A stretch of DNA of 64,000 nucleotides from Legionella worsleiensis (GTDB lineage: Bacteria > Pseudomonadota > Gammaproteobacteria > Legionellales > Legionellaceae): NCBI RefSeq assembly GCF_001467535.1, contig NZ_LNZC01000020.1, positions 417 to 64,416 of the forward strand, read 5' to 3'. The notes under the pieces were generated by a model that saw only the letters and a program-made list of their open reading frames with translations, was not told the DNA's origin and did no database searches. Shown here in pieces: positions 8,605-17,404 of this stretch (the stretch's first letter is position 1; the number at the start of each line of letters is the position of its first letter). Made by a program: the position numbers and the translations under genes.

Positions 8605-9730
8605 TACTAGCCTGAATCGTTTGTTAGCGGTAATGATGAAAGAGTTTATCCAAATGGCTCGCGATAGAGTGACCCTGGCGATGATAATCGGCATCCCTTT
8701 GATGCAGTTAATTTTATTTGGTTTTGCGATTAATACCAATCCACGCAATCTCCCAACAGCGGTTGTCAATTCAGATAATACCTCTTTTAGCAGGCGAATT
8801 CTGACCGGTATGGAAAATTCTACTTATTTCAAATTTATCAATACGGTATCTGATGATAAGGAAGCAAGCTGGATGTTGAAAACTGGTAAAGTGCAATTTG
8901 TAGTCAGTTTTCCACCTAATTTTACCCGGGATGTTGTCAGAGGTTTGCATCCTCCTTTATTACTTGAAGCGGATGCAACGGATCCTGCGGCTACAGGTCG
9001 TGCTGTTTCTGTGTTTAATGAATTAGCAAGTCTCAGCTTGAACGAGGATCTTAAAGGCCCGCTTGCATCATTAAAACCAAAACCATTGCCTTATCAGCCA
9101 GAGGTTCATTCTATTTATAATCCTCTGGCCATCACTGCCTTTAATATTGTTCCTGGGCTTTTAGGGGTTGTGTTAACCATGACTATGGTTATCGTGACTG
9201 CACTGGTAATCACCAGAGAAAATGAACGGGGCACTATGGAAACACTGCTTTCAACCCCCTTAAAACCTCTGGAAGTGATGGCGGGAAAATTAATTCCTTT
9301 TGTGTTGGTCGGTTTTATTCAAGTGATATTAATCTTGTTTATGGCGAAATTACTGTTTTCTATACCAATACAGGGCAGTATTCTGTTGTTATTGCTGTTA
9401 AGTTTGCCATTTATTGCGGCCAATTTATCCGTTGGACTTACTTTTTCAACGCTGGCATCCAATCAGCTGCAAGCGATGCAGGGAGCTATGTTTTTTTTCC
9501 TACCCTCTATCTTATTGTCTGGATTCATGTTTCCTTTTAGAGGAATGCCTGAGTGGGCACAGTGGGTTGGCAGTGTTTTGCCTTTATCCCATTATCTTAT
9601 TATTGTTCGGGGGATACTGTTAAAAGGGAATGGATTTGCAGAAGTGTGGCACGAGGTAATCCCTATTATTCTGTTTACTTTTGTGGTTTTATTTATAGGG
9701 TTTAAGCGTTATCGAAAAACACTGGATTAA
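8597..9730 (+). CDS. ABC-2 type permease (YbhS/YbhR-like)
   Basis: A 377-aa inner-membrane exporter subunit. It has an N-terminal transmembrane helix (VTLAMIIGIPLMQLILFGFAI), a large periplasmic domain (~residues 45-170), then five C-terminal helices. The family signature ENERGTMETLLSTPL lies before the helix starting near residue 225. A TTG start at 8597 is supported by GGAG eight bases upstream and by an 8-bp overlap with the ATPase gene, a sign of translational coupling. Only one permease is present where YbhFSR has two, so it likely homodimerises. Confidence 0.93.
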   Translation: MINTSLNRLLAVMMKEFIQMARDRVTLAMIIGIPLMQLILFGFAINTNPRNLPTAVVNSDNTSFSRRILTGMENSTYFKFINTVSDDKEASWMLKTGKVQFVVSFPPNFTRDVVRGLHPPLLLEADATDPAATGRAVSVFNELASLSLNEDLKGPLASLKPKPLPYQPEVHSIYNPLAITAFNIVPGLLGVVLTMTMVIVTALVITRENERGTMETLLSTPLKPLEVMAGKLIPFVLVGFIQVILILFMAKLLFSIPIQGSILLLLLLSLPFIAANLSVGLTFSTLASNQLQAMQGAMFFFLPSILLSGFMFPFRGMPEWAQWVGSVLPLSHYLIIVRGILLKGNGFAEVWHEVIPIILFTFVVLFIGFKRYRKTLD

Positions 9731-9746
9731 CGATACTAAAGCAAAA

Positions 9747-9772
9747 CCCGTATTACATTAGTGCAATACGGG
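9747..9772 (-). terminator. Rho-independent terminator of add
   Basis: Stem CCCGTATT / AATACGGG around a 10-nt loop. On the minus strand it is followed by a T-rich TTTTGCTTT. It lies 27 bp past the add stop and could also serve the convergent exporter operon. Confidence 0.6.
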
Positions 9773-9798
9773 AATAATGTTCAGCTATGATAATGACT

Positions 9799-10776
9799 TT
9801 AAATTTGTTCTAAAAGCTCTTTTCGAGTTTTCTCATCTACAAACGCAGCATTAATGGCCATTTTGGTTATTTCATTCATGGTGTCATCGCTGTACTGATA
9901 GGATTCTTGAACACGCTGGTATTCTTGGGCAAGTGTGGTACTCATGAACGGAGGATCGTCCGAGTTGATACTAACCTTAATTCCCGCATCATAAAGCTTG
10001 GGAAAGGGGTGACTGCTCATGTCTTTAAATAAGCCTAAAAAGATATTGCTGGTGGGACACACTTCCAAAGCAATCCCTTTGTCTTTGACCATAGCCATAG
10101 TTTCGGGAGAGTGAATTGCATTGACGCCATGGCCAATTCGTTTAATGGGTAGGTATTCCATGGCTTCAACCATGCCTCTGGCAGTATCAAATTCTCCGGC
10201 ATGAACGGTACATTCCAACCCCGCATCCGCAGCGATTTGATAGGCTCGGGTAAATAATTTGGGCGGAAATTTGGCTTCATCGCCACCTAATCCAAATCCT
10301 GTGACACAAGGGAAACGGTCAATGCCTGCTTGATGCGCTACTCGTTCGCATGCTTCAACACCAAAATGACGCACGGCAGTGCTTATTATACGGCCAACAA
10401 TATTAAACTGTTCTTTCGCATCATCAATGGCTTGCTGGATTGCCGCTAGATGTTCTTTTGATGGAATACCACTGGATTGCTCTGCATGATCTGGTGAATA
10501 CATCATTTCGATATAAATAGCATTTTCCAGGGCGTTGGTTCTGAGATAATCAAAAGTAATGTCATAATAGTCCTGAGGAACTTTTATAACGGCGGCCAAT
10601 GTATCGTAAACCTTCAGAAAATCGAGAAAATCTTTTGATAAATAACTCACACCATCAGGGGCAATGAGCCCAGAAGGTAACGTTAATCTATTTCTTTTGG
10701 CAATTTTTATTGCTAAGTCTGGTGAAATGGTTCCTTCTAAATGCACATGCAATTCCGCTTTTTTTAATTTCATCAT
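9799..10776 (-). CDS. add: Adenosine deaminase
   Basis: A 325-aa amidohydrolase-fold enzyme converting adenosine to inosine in purine salvage. Zinc and catalytic residues are visible in KAELHVHLEGT (HxH near the N-terminus), TVHAGE (third His and the adjacent region), GHGVNA (active-site His) and SINSDDP (Asp ligand). Length is normal for bacterial adenosine deaminase or adenine/adenosine aminohydrolase, and the two are hard to separate by eye. Two adjacent ATGs (10776 and 10773) can start it. Transcribed alone, divergent from the small gene at 10868. Confidence 0.92.
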   Translation of the reverse strand: MMKLKKAELHVHLEGTISPDLAIKIAKRNRLTLPSGLIAPDGVSYLSKDFLDFLKVYDTLAAVIKVPQDYYDITFDYLRTNALENAIYIEMMYSPDHAEQSSGIPSKEHLAAIQQAIDDAKEQFNIVGRIISTAVRHFGVEACERVAHQAGIDRFPCVTGFGLGGDEAKFPPKLFTRAYQIAADAGLECTVHAGEFDTARGMVEAMEYLPIKRIGHGVNAIHSPETMAMVKDKGIALEVCPTSNIFLGLFKDMSSHPFPKLYDAGIKVSINSDDPPFMSTTLAQEYQRVQESYQYSDDTMNEITKMAINAAFVDEKTRKELLEQI

Positions 10777-10867
10777 CTAGCCTTATTACTTTTGAAGTAG
10801 CTTAATGGTAACTTAGTTAAAAAAACGATAAAATACCAGTTATAAATAAAGTTTTTTGGGGAATGAC

Positions 10868-11053
10868 ATGACTGAACACGATCTGGATAAGGCTTATGTA
10901 AGTCCTTATGATAAATTTTTATACGAGTTCGATGCAACTCACAAGAAATCAGCATCGCAAATAAAAGAAATTCAAAAACACCAGAAAATTGCCCAAATGC
11001 GCGATGACAAAGATTATAAAGATAATAAAGGAGAGATTTGGGAAGCGTTTTAA
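10868..11053 (+). CDS. Small conserved protein, CBU_0585-like
   Basis: A 61-aa hydrophilic protein (DKAYVSPYDKFLYEFDATH ... KSASQIKEIQKHQKIAQMRD). I recognise the pattern as the small CBU_0585-type family found in Legionella and Coxiella; its function is unknown. ATG 10868 is chosen because GGGG lies just upstream at good spacing. A strong hairpin with a T-rich tail follows (11077-11097), so it is a monocistronic gene with its own terminator. Confidence 0.75.
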   Translation: MTEHDLDKAYVSPYDKFLYEFDATHKKSASQIKEIQKHQKIAQMRDDKDYKDNKGEIWEAF

Positions 11054-11076
11054 TTTCCAATATCCAAGCAATTGCA

Positions 11077-11105
11077 GAGCCTGTAGTGTACAGGCTCTTG
11101 ACCTT
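11077..11105 (+). terminator. Rho-independent terminator
   Basis: Perfect 9-bp stem GAGCCTGTA / TACAGGCTC with a 3-nt loop at 11077-11097, followed by TTGACCTTTCTTTTT. It ends the small gene at 10868-11053. Confidence 0.8.
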
Positions 11106-11114
11106 TCTTTTTAA

Positions 11115-11134
11115 AACCCCAAAATAGGGGGGTT
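11115..11134 (-). terminator. Possible terminator of the SUKH gene
   Basis: Weak stem AACCCC / GGGGTT with a short A-rich loop. On the minus strand it is followed by TTTTAAAAAG. It overlaps the stop codon of the SUKH gene. Confidence 0.35.
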
Positions 11135-11609
11135 AATCCGCATTATATAACGCTTCTAAAAGTTCATCGAACGAATTTGAAACACAATAAGTTTCTGGCT
11201 CATCTAAATCCTGATATACTAAATGCCAAACTTGAGGGATATTATTAACCCATTTCATGTAATAGACTTGATCAATGCCATCATCAGCAAATGGAAGAGT
11301 ATTTGGCCCTAAGTATTCGGAAAAATTTTGAATCACCCACCAAATATTCGATGGTTTATTTCTATTCTCATCAACAATATAGAAATCACCTAATTCATAT
11401 TCAAGCGGAATACCATCTTTTTCATCAATTACATCAAAGTACTTAAAATTGGGTCTACTGCCGTTATAGTTTTTTAGAATATACTTATAATTTTCAGGCA
11501 AGGGATGACCACAATGTTTTTCTAGCTCTATAATTTGTTCATCAGATGTCCCTGGACGGAAATCTTTCGAATAAATAGGTGTCATCTCTAGTTTGTTAAA
11601 ATCAAACAT
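11133..11609 (-). CDS. SMI1/KNR4 (SUKH) family protein
   Basis: A 158-aa cytosolic protein with the SUKH-1 core: an N-terminal helix ending LEKHCGHPLPENYKYILKNYNG, then DFYIVDE, then LPFADDGIDQVYYMKW (the family's conserved D-G-x-D-x-hydrophobic strand), and a C-terminal SNSFDELLEAL helix. ATG 11609 follows an AAGGA. SUKH proteins are best known as immunity proteins against polymorphic toxins, but many are orphan. No toxin or secretion gene lies beside it here, so an immunity role is only a family-based guess. Confidence 0.85.
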   Translation of the reverse strand: MFDFNKLEMTPIYSKDFRPGTSDEQIIELEKHCGHPLPENYKYILKNYNGSRPNFKYFDVIDEKDGIPLEYELGDFYIVDENRNKPSNIWWVIQNFSEYLGPNTLPFADDGIDQVYYMKWVNNIPQVWHLVYQDLDEPETYCVSNSFDELLEALYNAD

Positions 11610-12374
11610 ATTTTTTCCTTTATTTTTAAAATCAATTCAGTTTAAATACCTATCTTCAGATAGGTTGTTCCCGTTTTAACGTACGCTCAACTCCCCGCAC
11701 TGCAGACGGTATCATTACTTTTTAGCCACATTTTATAACTCATAGATAATTCAATATTGTCTGCATGAGAAAATAAACAATTTAACCATATCAATATCAC
11801 TTATATTGAGTAGCAAATAATTGTACATGTTTTTTAAGCAACAGATAGGCGGGAGAGAATGTTAAAGCAATTTCACTGGAAATTTGCCCTTAAAAACTCT
11901 TTATTAATGGATTGGTTTCTTCGTTCAACAAAAAATTAACTAAAAATTCGTCCTCGATCTCCACAGCAATCATTAATTGTTGGGGCTCGCAATCACAAAC
12001 CGTTTGGCCTGCAATTATCTCATTTTTCTGGTAAAAGTGGAAATAGATAATGGATTGGTTGATGACTATGAATTTGACCATTAGGCAATCTAACTCATTT
12101 AAGAAAACTATAAAAAAAATTACTGTATAAAAAATATGCGATTAGTGTATGCCTCAAGGAGTTATAAAGACTTTGTTTATGGGATAAGTTTTCAATAAAC
12201 CAAGACCCAGTATTTATGCTGCCTTATAAAACTTTTCCCGTAATGGCGGCTTTAGCTGCATATGCAATTGAACCATTAAAATGTTCAGCATTTAAGTTGC
12301 TGACAAAACAACCAGAGCTTTTACCCGTTTTTTAGGTTAAAACTCTAAACTGGCTTTTTTAAAACAAGGTTGTT
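11610..12374. other. Long intergenic region with one possible small ORF
   Basis: About 765 bp without a convincing gene. The best candidate is a 63-codon minus-strand ORF at 11890-12081 with an acidic middle (AVEIEDEFLVNFLL) but no good ribosome-binding site. A 39-codon plus ORF starts at about 12216. Neither shows a recognisable domain. The region may hold promoters for the SUKH gene and perhaps gene remnants. Confidence 0.4.
11890..12081 (-). CDS. Possible small protein, 63 aa
   Basis: ATG at 12081. The predicted peptide is MVKFIVINQ..., with beta-like hydrophobic strands and a CDCEP motif. There is no recognised family, a poor ribosome-binding site and no operon partner. Listed only as a possibility. 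Confidence 0.25.
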   Translation of the reverse strand: MVKFIVINQSIIYFHFYQKNEIIAGQTVCDCEPQQLMIAVEIEDEFLVNFLLNEETNPLIKSF

Positions 12375-13628
12375 TTATCCAAGAAATGCATGCAACAATT
12401 TATAAGAAATGATGGTTAAAATTGATGCCGCAGGTAATGTTAAAACCCAAGACATGAAAATATTGCGGATTACAATAAGATTCAACGCACCGATACCTCT
12501 GGCCAGGCCAACACCAAGAACCGCACCCACCAGCGTTTGAGTTGCTGATACCGGAATTCCGGTACTTGTTGCGACAACAACTGTGGTCGCTGCTGATAGG
12601 GTAGCCGCAAAGGCACGGCTTGGGGTTAATGCAGTGATTGCGCTACCTACTGTTTCAATTACTTTTCTGCCATACATTAATAATCCAGAAATGACTCCGG
12701 TGCAGCCTAAGAGTATGATCCATGAAGGATAATTATTGGCATCAAAAACTTGATTGGCGTTCATGACCAGACTGTACACTATAGTCAATGGACCGACTGC
12801 AAGGGCAACATCATTGGAACCATGGGCAAAAACCATAGCGCATGCCGTCATTGCCATTAAAACGGCAAAATATTTTTCAACCTGGACAAAACGTTCTCTG
12901 CGTTTAATTTTAGGGCTTTCAGGAATACGTTTAATAAAAATCATTCCCACTATGGTGATGAGGATACTGGTAGCCAAGGTAACGGCTAAATCCTGTTTGA
13001 AATTTAAATGAATGTCGAAATGGTTTAAGCCTTTAAATACTGTAATAAAAGACAGAATTGAGCCTATAAGAAAGAGATAAATGGGGATGTACATTTTGGC
13101 TTTGGTTAACGGATTGCGCTTAACAAAAATGGTCTGTTGAATACTGATGAACAACGCATAGGCGGTAATTCCTGAAATCATGGGGGAAGTAACCCAGCCA
13201 ACCGCAATTCGGGTCACCTGGTTCCAGTGGATGGCATCTGGGCCAAGAACTACTGCTCCAAAACCGACCATAGAACCCACTAGAGCATTGGTGATGGAAA
13301 CAGGCACTCCCAGATAGCTGGCTAAATTCATCCATATGGTACAGGCAAGTAAAACCCCTAACATGCCTTGAATCAGGATTAAAGGTTCATTGGAGAGTTG
13401 GCTGGTGTTGATGATCCCGTCTCGCATGGTTTCGGTGACGCCATTTCCACCCAGGAATGCTCCGGCAAATTCGAAGATTATGGCGATGAGCATGGCTTGG
13501 CGAACAGTTACTGCTTTTGAGCCCATGGTAGTACTCATCACATTGGCTAAATCGTTGGCGCCAACACCCCACGTCATTAAAAAGCAAAGTACAACAGCTA
13601 CTAAAAGGAACAATATTGAATAATCCAT
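12375..13628 (-). CDS. pit: Low-affinity inorganic phosphate transporter, Pit family
   Basis: A 417-aa polytopic membrane protein with the duplicated Pit signature: GANDLANVM near the N-terminus and GSNDVALAVGPL in the second half. Pit proteins take up metal-phosphate complexes using the proton gradient. The N-terminal helix and about ten membrane segments are evident, with a cytosolic charged loop near residues 235-250 (KRIPESPKIKRRERF). It is the second gene of a two-gene operon, 9 bp after the DUF47 gene, the usual pairing in which the PhoU-like partner tunes transport. Confidence 0.95.
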   Translation of the reverse strand: MDYSILFLLVAVVLCFLMTWGVGANDLANVMSTTMGSKAVTVRQAMLIAIIFEFAGAFLGGNGVTETMRDGIINTSQLSNEPLILIQGMLGVLLACTIWMNLASYLGVPVSITNALVGSMVGFGAVVLGPDAIHWNQVTRIAVGWVTSPMISGITAYALFISIQQTIFVKRNPLTKAKMYIPIYLFLIGSILSFITVFKGLNHFDIHLNFKQDLAVTLATSILITIVGMIFIKRIPESPKIKRRERFVQVEKYFAVLMAMTACAMVFAHGSNDVALAVGPLTIVYSLVMNANQVFDANNYPSWIILLGCTGVISGLLMYGRKVIETVGSAITALTPSRAFAATLSAATTVVVATSTGIPVSATQTLVGAVLGVGLARGIGALNLIVIRNIFMSWVLTLPAASILTIISYKLLHAFLG

Positions 13629-13637
13629 AGGAATTTA

Positions 13638-14309
13638 CTACCTGGCTATAAGAATTTGAAGTCGACCGCCAACTGTTTGGGCATTGTCGGCTAATTCACC
13701 AATCCATTGGACTAATTTATAAAGAAACATAATATCAATTGCTGATAATTCCTTTTCCAGCTCGAAGATACGATGGCGAATATCAGCAAGTTTTTCATCA
13801 CTGTCGTGTTCTATTTCATCCAGTTTAAGGATCATTTCTTCAACAATTTTTACTTCGCTGCCTCTAAATCCTGTCTCGAGTAGTTCATCAAGCTCGTTTA
13901 TTGCTTTACAGGCTTGCTTTGAGGCATCCAGACAACGGTGTAAAAAGGGCATAAATGCGGGGATCAAATGCTCAGGAATAGTCATTTGTCTGCTGGTAAT
14001 TAAACTGGCAATATCCTCGGCCTTATTGGCAATTCTGTCCTGGGCACTAAGCAGTTCGAGTAAATCGGTGCGAGAAACGGGTAAAAAAAGCCCGGTAGGC
14101 AAGTGCAGACGTAAATCACGTTTGATTAAATCAGCTTCTTTTTCCAGGGTAATGATTTTTTCTTTAATTTTATTCGCTGCTTTCCAGTCTTTTTTCAATA
14201 CAGCTTCAAAAAATGGGTACAGCTGTTTTGCGCATTGATGTGCCTTGCGTATGTGCTGTTCAATTGGCCTTATTGGTGATGGCCCAAACATATTAAAAAT
14301 GCTACCCAT
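13638..14309 (-). CDS. DUF47 / PhoU-like regulator of Pit
   Basis: A 223-aa all-helical protein of the TIGR00153 (DUF47) family. The N-terminus MGSIFNMFGPSPIRPIEQH and the segments KIKEKIITLEKEADLIKRDL and LAQDRIANKAEDIA-like (here SAQDRIANKAEDIASL) are typical, with acidic clusters likely to bind metal. ATG 14309 is preferred because family members begin at this point and AGGG lies 11 bp upstream; an ATG at 14318 would add three residues. Directly upstream of pit on the same strand, and inferred to modulate that transporter. Confidence 0.9.
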   Translation of the reverse strand: MGSIFNMFGPSPIRPIEQHIRKAHQCAKQLYPFFEAVLKKDWKAANKIKEKIITLEKEADLIKRDLRLHLPTGLFLPVSRTDLLELLSAQDRIANKAEDIASLITSRQMTIPEHLIPAFMPFLHRCLDASKQACKAINELDELLETGFRGSEVKIVEEMILKLDEIEHDSDEKLADIRHRIFELEKELSAIDIMFLYKLVQWIGELADNAQTVGGRLQILIAR

Positions 14310-14468
14310 GATGTGCATATCCCTGAAGACAGATTGAAGCGATTATACCCAAACTTTTACAGGAACAAAACCATTCATTTATTCTTGGGTAAACAACCTG
14401 GATACTTCAATGCTACAATCAATACTAAAGGATGTCTTTTTGTTTTACCGATAGGGAGTATTGCCATT

Positions 14469-15233
14469 ATGAATCGATGGATACTTGTATTCTTTTTGTT
14501 TGCCAGTAATGCGTTTTCTCAGCCCATGATAACCAAAGTGATAGAACTGAATTATGTGCAGGCAGATAAAGTTATTCAATTAATACAGCCCCTCATCCAG
14601 TCGGAAGATGGAGAAAAAATAAGCGGTTCTGGACAAACATTAATTGTTGCTGTGAGCCCGGAAACGTTGACAAAAATCAGAGATGTTTTGCACAAACTCG
14701 ATGTTCCCCCAGTGACGTTTAATATCACCATATATCAAGGCGATCCTAATTGGCTTAACCGGCGTAAAAATAATGATGTGATTTACAGTAGTAATTCCCG
14801 TTGGCAAGTGCAACGTAGTCAATCTGTTCAGGTTATCAGCGGTGAATCGGCTTTTGTTGCAACGGGTGAAGAAGTTCCTATTGTTAGTGCGGTAGGTGCC
14901 GGATTTTTTACTGGAATTGCATACCAACAGCGCCCTGTTCAAAATGGATTATTGGTTCAGCCTGTTTTGCAAGGAAATCAAGTTAAATTATCAGTTAAGC
15001 GAGTTAGGGAACAACAAAATGTTGCAGGCGGCCAGCAATTTGATACGCAACAGATTAATACCACCATTATGGCTCCTTTAAATAAATGGGTACCCTTAGG
15101 CAGCGCCGAGGGCGCACAGAACACGAATCCCAATTCTGTCTCTTATACTGCGGGCAGGCCTTTTTCTCTTAATTCAACGCTGTACATCAAAGTTTCCATA
15201 GTGAATTCCATGCCACCTGGAGAAGTAAAGTAA
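14469..15233 (+). CDS. Secreted secretin-N (NolW-like) domain protein
   Basis: A 254-aa exported protein. Its signal peptide is MNRWILVFFLFASNAFSQ. It is followed by a secretin short domain of the N1/NolW type (VIELNYVQADKVIQLIQPLI ... TLIVAVSPETLTKIRDVLHKLDVPP) and a Gly/Gln-rich beta domain (residues ~95-254). There is no secretin pore domain, so it is not a full GspD or PilQ. The ATG at 14469 directly precedes the signal peptide; longer in-frame starts would put ~50 extra residues ahead of it. Its role may be as a periplasmic partner of a secretion or pilus system, but no such genes are nearby. Confidence 0.85.
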   Translation: MNRWILVFFLFASNAFSQPMITKVIELNYVQADKVIQLIQPLIQSEDGEKISGSGQTLIVAVSPETLTKIRDVLHKLDVPPVTFNITIYQGDPNWLNRRKNNDVIYSSNSRWQVQRSQSVQVISGESAFVATGEEVPIVSAVGAGFFTGIAYQQRPVQNGLLVQPVLQGNQVKLSVKRVREQQNVAGGQQFDTQQINTTIMAPLNKWVPLGSAEGAQNTNPNSVSYTAGRPFSLNSTLYIKVSIVNSMPPGEVK

Positions 15234-15408
15234 CGCAGATATTTTGCTGATTATTTATTCAGTTTGCATTTTTAGGGCATTGGAATTCTGAATAATTTGG
15301 GAACTTACATCCACTTAATTTTGTGATCAAATTCTTCTCATAAAGAAACATAAATTATCTTTTTGGTATATAATTAGATTAAATAGAGGCGATATTTCGG
15401 GGGAATCC

Positions 15409-15972
15409 ATGGCAATCATCAACACGTTGGCGAATCATTTGTTGATCGCTATGCCCTCGCTAACTGATCCAAATTTTGAGCGTTCGGTGATTTATTTGTG
15501 TGAAAATCACGAGCAAGGCTCAGTGGGTTTAATTATTAACCGCCCTATGGAGTATCCTCTTTCTCTTGTTTTTGAACAACTGCAAATTGAGCCCATTCGT
15601 GTGGAACAAAACCGTCTGCCCCTCTTGTTTGGAGGCCCAGTACAGCCCGAAAGAGGTTTTGTGATTCACAAACAAATGGGAGGATGGCGGTCGAGTTTGT
15701 TTTTGCAAGATGAAGTGACTGTAACGACCTCAAATGATATCATTCGGGCTATTGCGGTTGATAAAGGCCCCAAAGATGTTTTGGTTACTCTAGGTTATGT
15801 TGGTTGGAGCGACAATCAGCTGGAACGAGAAGTAATGAATAATCTTTGGTTAGTGTGCCCTTATAAATCAGAACTTCTCTATGAAGTTCCTTTTGAAGAC
15901 CGCTGGGAATATGCAGGATTAACCATAGGGGTAAAAATGAATCAACTGAGTTCTAGTGTTGGCCATGCCTAG
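15409..15972 (+). CDS. yqgE: YqgE/AlgH family protein
   Basis: A 187-aa protein matching UPF0301. It has LLIAMPSLTDPNFERSVIYL at the N-terminus, SVGLIINRP, then LPLLFGGPVQPERGFVIH, and a C-terminal LGYVGWSDNQLEREV. Biochemical function is unsettled; it was named AlgH in Pseudomonas for an alginate regulatory link. A strong GGGGGA precedes ATG 15409. It overlaps the start of ruvX, the conserved gammaproteobacterial order yqgE-yqgF(-pyrB). A TATAAT at 15369-15374 could be its -10 box. Confidence 0.93.
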   Translation: MAIINTLANHLLIAMPSLTDPNFERSVIYLCENHEQGSVGLIINRPMEYPLSLVFEQLQIEPIRVEQNRLPLLFGGPVQPERGFVIHKQMGGWRSSLFLQDEVTVTTSNDIIRAIAVDKGPKDVLVTLGYVGWSDNQLEREVMNNLWLVCPYKSELLYEVPFEDRWEYAGLTIGVKMNQLSSSVGHA

Positions 15973-16384
15973 TGGTGTTTTTTTAGGTTTTGATTTTGGT
16001 TACAAACGCATTGGGGTTGCAGTAGGTCAAAGACTAACTTGCAGTGCTTCTCCCGTTTCTACTGTCAGTGCCAAAGCAGGTATACCCGATTGGAACAGTA
16101 TTCAAAAGCTGATTATCCAATGGAATCCTGATGCGTTAATTGTTGGATTACCGACCTGCATAGACAATACCGAGTTATATACTACTTCTGCGGCAAAGCG
16201 ATTTGCCAAACAATTACGACAACGTTTTGCCATTCCGGTTCATCTGGTTGATGAAAGGCTTTCTACTGTGGAGGCCAGAGGACAAGTATTTGAACAAGGC
16301 GGATACCGAAAACTTAAAAATACAGAAATTGATTGTATTGCTGCGTGCATTATTCTGGAGCAGTGGCTAAATCATCCTGAATAG
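15965..16384 (+). CDS. ruvX: Holliday junction resolvase-like / pre-16S rRNA nuclease YqgF
   Basis: A 139-aa RNase H-fold protein with the YqgF motifs FLGFDFGYKRIGVAV (first catalytic Asp), ALIVGLPTCIDN, LVDERLSTVEA (acidic pair) and EIDCIAACIILEQWL (last Asp). In E. coli YqgF is implicated in maturation of the 16S rRNA 5' end. ATG 15965 lies inside the end of yqgE; upstream GTG 15956 and TTG 15959 are less likely starts. Translationally coupled to yqgE. Confidence 0.93.
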   Translation: MPSGVFLGFDFGYKRIGVAVGQRLTCSASPVSTVSAKAGIPDWNSIQKLIIQWNPDALIVGLPTCIDNTELYTTSAAKRFAKQLRQRFAIPVHLVDERLSTVEARGQVFEQGGYRKLKNTEIDCIAACIILEQWLNHPE

Positions 16385-16434
16385 TACTTTTTTAAAGTGA
16401 AGCATCATCACATTGAAAAAGTCCTTCAAATTCC

Positions 16435-16463
16435 TTGACTGGTTCGTGTAAACTTAAGCTAAT
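16435..16463 (+). promoter_or_regulatory. Possible promoter of pyrB
   Basis: TTGACT at 16435-16440 and GCTAAT at 16458-16463 with a 17-bp spacer, ending about 45 bp upstream of pyrB. A moderate sigma-70 match found by eye only. Confidence 0.3.
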
Positions 16464-16508
16464 CAGGTAATTTTAAAAACACTCAGCACTATATGTTAAA
16501 GAGGATTT

Positions 16509-17399
16509 ATGAGTCATTTTATTGAGATTAGTCAATTATCACGCCACCAAATTGAACACCTCATTCAAAGAACCCTTTATTTTAAACAGCAATCAAGTTA
16601 CCCGGTTTACGCCAAACACACAATAGCCAATTTATTTTACGAAAACAGCACCAGAACTCGAGTAAGTTTTGAGTTAGCAGCCCGCCACTTATCCATGCCT
16701 GTGGTGAACATTGATTTGCAAAGTTCCTCCGAAAGTAAAGGTGAAATTGTTGAGGATACGGTGAACACTTTGGCCGCTATGGGAATTCGTTATTTTGTGA
16801 TACGCCACAAGCAGAATGGCTTGCAACAGTATTTAGCGGATCGTGTTGGAAATTCCATTCATATAATCAATGCCGGCGATGGGACGCATGCTCACCCCAG
16901 TCAGGCTTTATTGGATATGGCAACTATTATCGAGCAAAAACCAAAACTTGATCAGTTGAAAATCGCCGTTTTAGGTAATATCAAGCACTCCCGAGTCGCC
17001 AATTCCTTGCAAAGCATCTGTCATCAACTAGGTGTTGGAGAGTTGGTGCTGATAGCCCCCAAACTTTGGCAGCCTGATACAGTTCATTATGGATGCGTGA
17101 CTGATAACATCCGCACCGGTTTGTCTGATGCTGATGTTATTGTTTGTCTCAGAGTTCAGCGTGAGCGCCTGGCTGAGGATGATCATCTGGATTTAGATGC
17201 ATACAGGAACGCTTTTGCGCTAACCAAAAGCAGTTTGGCTTACGCAAAACCTGATGCTATGGTGATGCACCCAGGGCCCATGAATCGAGGCATAGAAATA
17301 GACAGTGAGGTTGCTGATGGCAATCAATCATATATTTTACGTCAGGTTAATAACGGTGTTTATGCGCGTATGGCCATTATTGAATCCTTGATTGTCTAG
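16509..17399 (+). CDS. pyrB: Aspartate carbamoyltransferase catalytic subunit
   Basis: A 296-aa enzyme joining aspartate and carbamoyl phosphate in the second step of pyrimidine synthesis. The carbamoyl-phosphate loop is FYENSTRTRVSFELA, followed by AGDGTHAHPSQALLD and MHPGPMNRG. It is slightly shorter than E. coli PyrB and resembles the class that works without PyrI; no pyrI or pyrC-like gene adjoins. AAAGAGGA precedes the ATG. Convergent with comM, with only 5 bp between their stops. Confidence 0.95.
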   Translation: MSHFIEISQLSRHQIEHLIQRTLYFKQQSSYPVYAKHTIANLFYENSTRTRVSFELAARHLSMPVVNIDLQSSSESKGEIVEDTVNTLAAMGIRYFVIRHKQNGLQQYLADRVGNSIHIINAGDGTHAHPSQALLDMATIIEQKPKLDQLKIAVLGNIKHSRVANSLQSICHQLGVGELVLIAPKLWQPDTVHYGCVTDNIRTGLSDADVIVCLRVQRERLAEDDHLDLDAYRNAFALTKSSLAYAKPDAMVMHPGPMNRGIEIDSEVADGNQSYILRQVNNGVYARMAIIESLIV

Positions 17400-17404
17400 T
17401 GCTT

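Noticed and set aside
12361..12376. AAAACAAGGTTGTTTT palindrome as a terminator of pit
   Set aside because: The stem is nearly all A/T, it overlaps the pit stop codon and it is not followed by a T-run in the right direction.
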